Below, piece by piece: positions 60,701 to 64,000 of a DNA stretch of 64,000 nt. Source of the stretch: Oscillospiraceae bacterium. GTDB taxonomy: Bacteria > Bacillota > Clostridia > Oscillospirales > Acutalibacteraceae. Each line of letters starts with the position of its first letter. Position 1 is the stretch's first letter. A program made the position numbers and the translations under genes. The notes under the pieces are model-generated. The model had not been told where the DNA came from, searched no databases, and saw only the letters and a program-made list of their open reading frames with translations. The stretch spans positions 1,385,501 through 1,449,500 of the forward strand of contig CP107220.1 in assembly GCA_025757685.1 (NCBI GenBank). Reading direction: 5' to 3'.

Positions 60701-61464
60701 ACAGAGAGCATGGCGTGCACCTGAGCGGCGTACTCGCTAGTGTCCACATCACGGTTGCTGGTGCCCCGCCAGGTGGGCATATAGGCATAAATGGTCTTGT
60801 CCTCCAAGCCCAGCTGCCGGCGCAGGGCAACGCCTTTCTCCGGCTCCATAAACACCTTGTTGCGGGGGTAACCGGCCATCACCACCTTGCCGGTATACAA
60901 CGGCTCCAAATTGTAATCCCGTAGGATCACATCCCGAGTAAAGGCGTTGGGCTGGGTCAGGTAGTCCGCTTGCAGAAAATTGTGCTGCACATTGTACATG
61001 GACTCAATGCCCATGCGCATTTGCTTGCCCAGGGTTTTCAGCGGGGTGCCATGCCAGGTCTGCATATACACCTGCCCGGGTCGCTTAATGAAGTAAATGG
61101 GCAGCGACGCATTGGAAAAAATATGCTGGGCGCAAGCCAAAATGCGGGTGTAGCGGAAGGTGGTCACATCCACCAGCTCCACTTGCAGTCCCGCCGCGTC
61201 CACAAAAGCTTGGTGCTTCTTTTTATCCTCTGTGGCATAGAATACCCGGTATTGCCCCGGATACAAACGGGCAATTTCTTGCGCCAGCACCAGCCCGGAG
61301 TCGGACACCGTTTGGCCATGGAAGGACTCGATGAGCACCCATTTGGGACGCAGACGGCAGTATTTTGAAAAAAAGCCGTAATAAAACTTGCGCTTGGGGG
61401 TCTTGCTGACCAAACGGCACAGCCGCTTCTTGATCGCTTTTAATTTTTTTCGAATTCCAGCCAT
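57712..61464 (-). CDS. Tandem-domain CDP-glycerol glycerophosphotransferase
   Basis: A 1250-aa protein with two full Glyphos_transf domains. Copy 1 (about 40-390): TWHGTPLKTLGKQ (His138), YMPTWRG, VNFHPILHD, LITDYSSVFFDFS near 318. A middle region of about 400 residues (410-815) has no family I recognise and includes Cys-rich and beta-rich stretches. Copy 2 (about 890-1240): LFLQHGVTAMKR near 988, LMMPTWRSW, FYLHPKF, LVTDYSSVCWD near 1150. Two catalytic sites in one chain suggest alternating addition of two alditol-phosphates, or a polymerase with a primase site. It starts at an ATG with AGGAGAAA upstream. A terminator separates it from tagD upstream. Confidence 0.9.
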   Translation of the reverse strand: MAGIRKKLKAIKKRLCRLVSKTPKRKFYYGFFSKYCRLRPKWVLIESFHGQTVSDSGLVLAQEIARLYPGQYRVFYATEDKKKHQAFVDAAGLQVELVDVTTFRYTRILACAQHIFSNASLPIYFIKRPGQVYMQTWHGTPLKTLGKQMRMGIESMYNVQHNFLQADYLTQPNAFTRDVILRDYNLEPLYTGKVVMAGYPRNKVFMEPEKGVALRRQLGLEDKTIYAYMPTWRGTSNRDVDTSEYAAQVHAMLSVLDKSMTDAQLLFVNFHPILHDAIKLGKYRHIRPFPRQVSNYEFLNCADALITDYSSVFFDFSLTKKPIILFIYDYKEYTADRGMYLDVQDLPFRKITSAKELGRCLRDGECLADDYSDTDYSRTFLKYDSPDISEKLLKLAFTGDSGDLEVIDYGKNKEKAWQVLYPRALNGRPDLETLARLADDHTVALLERKWFKRDISPLLHDEFNDKFTYVITTMTTPRTYAEDLLCHLGVGAVRRRVRRRDMQRTFPNLQLDGDYRRDYGCFAVGCAADPATLRPAGMTACGGKDGCYRVDYTCPADFVPRQAALLSDKLAILSLADLPANSGSTVQYDVRSVIEGLDLYNRGRCLFGLVGENTGDGRTQMLVFTDADKYAAAKRESNQFDSEGYYYNPYVDTFGLPAGYGEVQLQRMRDSVDSVLRDQFAQWDLTPQPTPMALLPYLDPNTGYLSALLCTPDVILESMPVSAPITGLSCKGHVCHIRLHLRHTAGEQVQGAKLIYRSLTEKIEITLDCRTTPAGDGCRVQLTLPLNAQLPLKEVYWDIRLEVEQYGCTHRIKLRCADPGLKWKLFFTNCQANAGSGHILFPYFGKKGVLCYCYRPLCEYDTAAVRLREITAYTLYMLFRPLWQRQKNWVVYEKFCKTAQDNSYYFFKYCMEHLPEKERRHIYYIMDPREPDYKNVAGYGRQVVPFMSLKHMLLTLSMRICISSDSTSHLYVWRSKPSIVRRAIKKKKELFLQHGVTAMKRVDQLFGKKGSSPMTYFVTCSRPEHDIVVREFGYAPANVPITGFARWDVLEDKSTPDDPFILMMPTWRSWLEEVDNDTFLQSDYYKNYSALLTDPALDEMLRRNHTRLVFYLHPKFAGYMNNFKDKISPRVTCIPFGQQPLNELMMRCKLLVTDYSSVCWDVLYQNKPVVYYQFDYDLYNQVHGSYLDMTTQLPGDRFTQVEDLVPCLDSYAAAGFEMKPKYRKMAKQYFRYRDNHNSRRIYQFLKSNGY

Positions 61465-61503
61465 AATTTCTCCTGTTTTCTACCACTTATAAAAGCCACA
61501 AAA

Positions 61504-61524
61504 CCCCGCCGAAAATCGGCAGGG
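61504..61524 (-). terminator. Terminator after tagD
   Basis: On the minus strand CCCTGCCGA / TCGGCGGGG with a 3-nt loop, followed by TTTTGTGGCTTTT; 17 nt beyond the tagD stop. Confidence 0.75.
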
Positions 61525-61540
61525 TATATAATCAAGTCTG

Positions 61541-62005
61541 TTATTTTTTTTGATCCCGACCGGGGGCGCCATCCGGCTCATCCGGCAGCTGGTCTACGCC
61601 ACCCATCGCCTCTTGCAGGCCCAGATCCTCTTTGATCTGAGAAGTGGAAATACCCGGTGTGCGATCCAAAAACACCAGCTCACAGTAGTCCTTCAAATAA
61701 TCGAACTTGTCGCTGCCTTTCCAGTCGCCGCCCATGACCACCGTATCAATATGGTATTCCTGCACATCGTGGATCTTTTGCTCCCAGCTGTTCTCCGGGA
61801 TCACCAGATCCACATAGCGAATGGCCTCCAGCATCTTCTTGCGGGTCTCATAGGTGTGGTAAGCCTTTTTGCCCTTTTCGGCGTTAAATTCATCTGTAGA
61901 AAGCGCCACCACCAGGTAATCGCCCATAGCCTTTGCCCGCTGCAACAGCCGAATATGACCGTAATGGAGCAGATCAAAGGTGCCGTATGTTAAAATCCGT
62001 TTCAT
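61541..62005 (-). CDS. tagD: Glycerol-3-phosphate cytidylyltransferase
   Basis: Makes CDP-glycerol from CTP and sn-glycerol-3-phosphate. The nucleotidyltransferase signature TYGTFDLLHYGHIRLL (HxGH) is at residues 6-21, and the catalytic RTPGISTSQI (RTxGxSTT-like) near 120. The core is the usual 130 aa; an extra C-terminal tail of about 25 polar residues (EAMGGVDQLPDEPDG) is present. GGGAG is spaced before ATG 62005. It lies between two CDP-glycerol transferase genes and supplies their donor. Its gene starts 42 nt beyond the TagB-like gene on the same strand. Confidence 0.94.
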   Translation of the reverse strand: MKRILTYGTFDLLHYGHIRLLQRAKAMGDYLVVALSTDEFNAEKGKKAYHTYETRKKMLEAIRYVDLVIPENSWEQKIHDVQEYHIDTVVMGGDWKGSDKFDYLKDYCELVFLDRTPGISTSQIKEDLGLQEAMGGVDQLPDEPDGAPGRDQKK

Positions 62006-62047
62006 CTGATTCTCCCGTCTTTTCTAAAAAATAATCTTTTTTTGTTA

Positions 62048-63391
62048 TTAAACCACATTTGCACCGTCTCTGTCAAGCACCACACGCTCCACCACACGCT
62101 GTGCGGCATGGCCGTCGTCCAAATAATTAAAGCGGGCGTTGAAAGCGGCATACTTCTCCGCATACCGGGACTTGTCCGCCTCTACGGCGTGCAGCGCCCG
62201 ATGCAGATCCGCCTGCGTTTCCACAATCGGGCCTGGCAAACAATCCAAATCAATATAAAATCCACGAATTTCACCTGCATAACTGGCCAGATCGTACATA
62301 TAAAATAGCATAGGCCGGTGCAGATTCGCATAGTCAAAAAACACAGAGCTGTAATCGGTAATGAGCACATCTGCCACCACATACAGCCGGTTAATATCCG
62401 TCACGCCGCAGGCGTCGTATACGAAGCCCTTGTACTTCTTAAAATCAAAAGAATTGGCCACCAAATAGTGGGCACGGAACAAGATCACATAATCGTCACC
62501 GAATTCCCGGCGCAGGGCGTCAAAATCCATGTGGGTGCGGTACACATAGCCCAATTTGGCGTCATGCTGATTGTCCCGCCATGTGGGCGCATAGAGAATG
62601 ACTTTTTTATCCATCGGCAGTCCCAATTCCCTTTTGATTTGCGCCTCATCCTCCGGCGTATGATTAATCAAAAAGTCATTACGAGGATAGCCCGCCTCCA
62701 GCACCGTGTCCGCCTTGCCCACCGCCTGCAAATTCCAGGCGGAAATGAACTTCTCCGCCGCAAAGGCGGAGGGTGCCAAAATATACTTAAACTTCTCTGC
62801 ATCCACCTTGTATTTTTGGCGAATTTCCTCTTTGGAATTCATGGCATTGTCAGAAATGGAAATATCGTATCCTAAGCGCTTTAGGGGCGTACCGTGCCAA
62901 AGCTGCACATACACCTGGTCGTCCTTGGGATAAATATGGTCTGCAATCCGATAGTTAAAGAACCAATACTTTGCCCGGGCGCAAGCTTCCTCATAAGCCG
63001 GGGTGTTTACGGTAACCATATAGGTATTGGGGTGATCCAGCACATATGTGAATTTCTTTGGTTCCCGAAAAGCCCACACAAAAGTGTAATCCGCAAAGCG
63101 AGGATCGCTGCACATATATTCATAAATGGCCTTGGGACTGTCGCTGTACCCCCTGCCGTCAAAGGTAGAAAAAAGCACCACCTTAGGATCCGTTGCAATA
63201 TGTGCCGTGCGCTTTTGGTAACCGCCCATACGCTCATCCAGCAAAATTCGACGGCTGGCCTTGCGAAAAACAGCGCTGCGCTTGGCCACGTCAATGGCCA
63301 CTTTTTTGATTTTTTTGAACGCTTCTGCACGCCAATCACGCTTATGAGGCGCATACAGCAGTTCTAAATTGTCCGTGTTATACCAAGCCAT
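62048..63391 (-). CDS. TagB/TagF-like CDP-glycerol glycerophosphotransferase
   Basis: A 447-aa single-domain Glyphos_transf protein. VQLWHGTPLKRLGYD (about 165) holds the catalytic His, then LYAPTWRDN, FRAHYLVAN, and VLITDYSSVFFDYANL near 365, with RFNYLDDGHAAQRVVERVV at the end. It is the size of TagB primases or short TagF-type enzymes; which cannot be told. AGAGGAAG precedes the ATG at 63391 and a good promoter lies upstream. tagD follows in the same direction, so donor and transferase are probably made together. Confidence 0.9.
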   Translation of the reverse strand: MAWYNTDNLELLYAPHKRDWRAEAFKKIKKVAIDVAKRSAVFRKASRRILLDERMGGYQKRTAHIATDPKVVLFSTFDGRGYSDSPKAIYEYMCSDPRFADYTFVWAFREPKKFTYVLDHPNTYMVTVNTPAYEEACARAKYWFFNYRIADHIYPKDDQVYVQLWHGTPLKRLGYDISISDNAMNSKEEIRQKYKVDAEKFKYILAPSAFAAEKFISAWNLQAVGKADTVLEAGYPRNDFLINHTPEDEAQIKRELGLPMDKKVILYAPTWRDNQHDAKLGYVYRTHMDFDALRREFGDDYVILFRAHYLVANSFDFKKYKGFVYDACGVTDINRLYVVADVLITDYSSVFFDYANLHRPMLFYMYDLASYAGEIRGFYIDLDCLPGPIVETQADLHRALHAVEADKSRYAEKYAAFNARFNYLDDGHAAQRVVERVVLDRDGANVV

Positions 63392-63427
63392 GGCTTCCTC
63401 TTCACTTTCACAGAGTCTATATACAAT

Positions 63428-63455
63428 ATTATAAATAGATAGCGGATAATGTCAA
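63428..63455 (-). promoter_or_regulatory. Promoter of the TagB-like gene and tagD
   Basis: Consensus TTGACA (complement 63450-63455), 16-nt spacer, perfect TATAAT (complement 63428-63433), about 37 nt before the ATG. Confidence 0.75.
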
Positions 63456-63568
63456 TATTCTTTCTGAAAAAGGCAAATCCTGCGCCGGCGAATATAGACA
63501 AATTATGCAGTTTATGCTACTATAAAGAACAGAGATTTTTTGCAACTTCCACATAGGCGGAGAAAAAT

Positions 63569-64000
63569 ATGACCAAACTCACTGTTACAATTGAACGCTG
63601 CCAACAGATCGGCCATCAGCTGAATCTGCAAGTGACCCTCACCTGTCCGGTGCCCCCGGTGTACCCCAAACTCAGCGTTGTCTTTACCTGCGGCGAACGC
63701 ACCCGGATCATTCCCATGACATTTGCCGACAGAGACGGCACCACGCTGCGCGCCCAAAAAACCGTGGAGCTGGCCTATGTGTTTTACGAGCCGCCGGTGG
63801 GGCAGCCCATGGGCATCACTTTTCTTTATACCGACGGCGTTCACGGCTATCAGCCGGTGGAACCGGACCAACCGTACCAAGTGACCTGTCCGCCCCGCCG
63901 GGCGCTGCGCCACTTTATCCACAGCAGCAAAAAAGAGAAGTTGAAGCAGTTGGCAGGGGCTTGCTTCTCGCTGCTGGCTCTGCCCTATCGACACTGCAAG
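63569..64000 (+). CDS. Partial gene, probably teichoic/surface-polymer related
   Basis: The frame opens at ATG 63569 with GGAG 6 nt upstream and runs to the window end without a stop (144 codons seen). It begins MTKLTVTIERCQQIGHQL and is rich in beta-strand patterns: LQVTLTCPVPPVYPKLSVVF, ERTRIIPM, VELAYVFYEPPVGQP. The style recalls the beta-rich middle domains of the large CDP-glycerol transferases here, followed by a basic HFIHSSKKEKLKQL. The seen part contains no catalytic motif. It is divergent from the TagB-like gene. The end is missing, so the call is weak. Confidence 0.6.
   Translation, partial: MTKLTVTIERCQQIGHQLNLQVTLTCPVPPVYPKLSVVFTCGERTRIIPMTFADRDGTTLRAQKTVELAYVFYEPPVGQPMGITFLYTDGVHGYQPVEPDQPYQVTCPPRRALRHFIHSSKKEKLKQLAGACFSLLALPYRHCK

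Noticed and set aside
63512..63994. Minus-strand frame of 160 codons at the right end
   Set aside because: The plus-strand frame from 63569 has a proper ribosome site and start and continues past the window; the minus frame has neither.
1..64000. CRISPR arrays, rRNA or tRNA genes, transposases, prophage and integrase genes
   Set aside because: None was seen by reading both strands; the regularly repeated hairpins are terminators or the short intergenic repeats listed.

Overview
The window reads as chromosomal DNA of a spore-forming, Gram-positive, anaerobic member of the Clostridia, most like the gut Oscillospiraceae/Ruminococcaceae. The support is a glgB-glgC-glgD-glgA glycogen operon, an alpha/beta-type small acid-soluble spore protein, a PdaA-like spore-cortex deacetylase, a T-box leader in front of thrS, NfnAB electron-bifurcating transhydrogenase genes, RNase Y, and a Firmicutes-style asp23-fakA-recG cluster. 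Composition is moderately GC-rich and even by eye. I saw no rRNA or tRNA gene, CRISPR array, phage block, transposase or replication origin.

Layout. 1-5072: glycogen synthesis (glgB cut by the window edge, then glgC, glgD, glgA). 5125-8094: a corA-kup cation transport pair on the minus strand. 8173-11321: a TetR regulator, a Cof-type HAD phosphatase and a lipoprotein of unknown role. 11746-18117: ymdB, an orphan solute-binding lipoprotein, asp23-like, fakA-like and recG in one plus-strand run. 18160-20996: prfB, mgtC and pdaA on the minus strand; prfB has no programmed frameshift. 21229-25417: zinc-ribbon/DUF2628-like membrane protein, galU, a possible remote ThyX relative, a CPBP protease and tadA. 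25519-27756: a spore protein gene, then a PASTA protein whose kinase domain has lost its catalytic residues. 27940-34306: yhaM-like, prmA, thrS with T-box, rny and a Dabb protein.

34446-51525 is a large exopolysaccharide operon behind a strong sigma-A-type promoter. It encodes a Wzz-like chain-length protein, a BY-kinase with a tyrosine-rich tail, a priming sugar transferase, several glycosyltransferases, a pyruvyltransferase/FrhB-like pair, Wzy and Wzx. Inside it sits an unusual decoration module: a radical SAM protein, a single polypeptide joining an IspD-type nucleotidyltransferase to an APH-type kinase, and a LicD-family transferase. The gene set suggests that an alcohol is phosphorylated, activated as a CDP derivative and attached to the polymer. 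This module is the most novel-looking part of the window.

51834-54049 encodes NfnB and NfnA, followed by a PHP-family phosphoesterase. 54940-64000 is a CDP-glycerol (teichoic-acid-like) polymer region. It holds a GT2/CDP-glycerol transferase fusion (905 aa), a tandem two-domain transferase (1250 aa), tagD, a TagB-like transferase, and the start of a further gene cut by the window end. GalU, the glycogen genes, the exopolysaccharide operon and the teichoic region all draw on sugar-nucleotide or CDP-alditol chemistry, so most of the window concerns carbohydrate storage and the cell surface.
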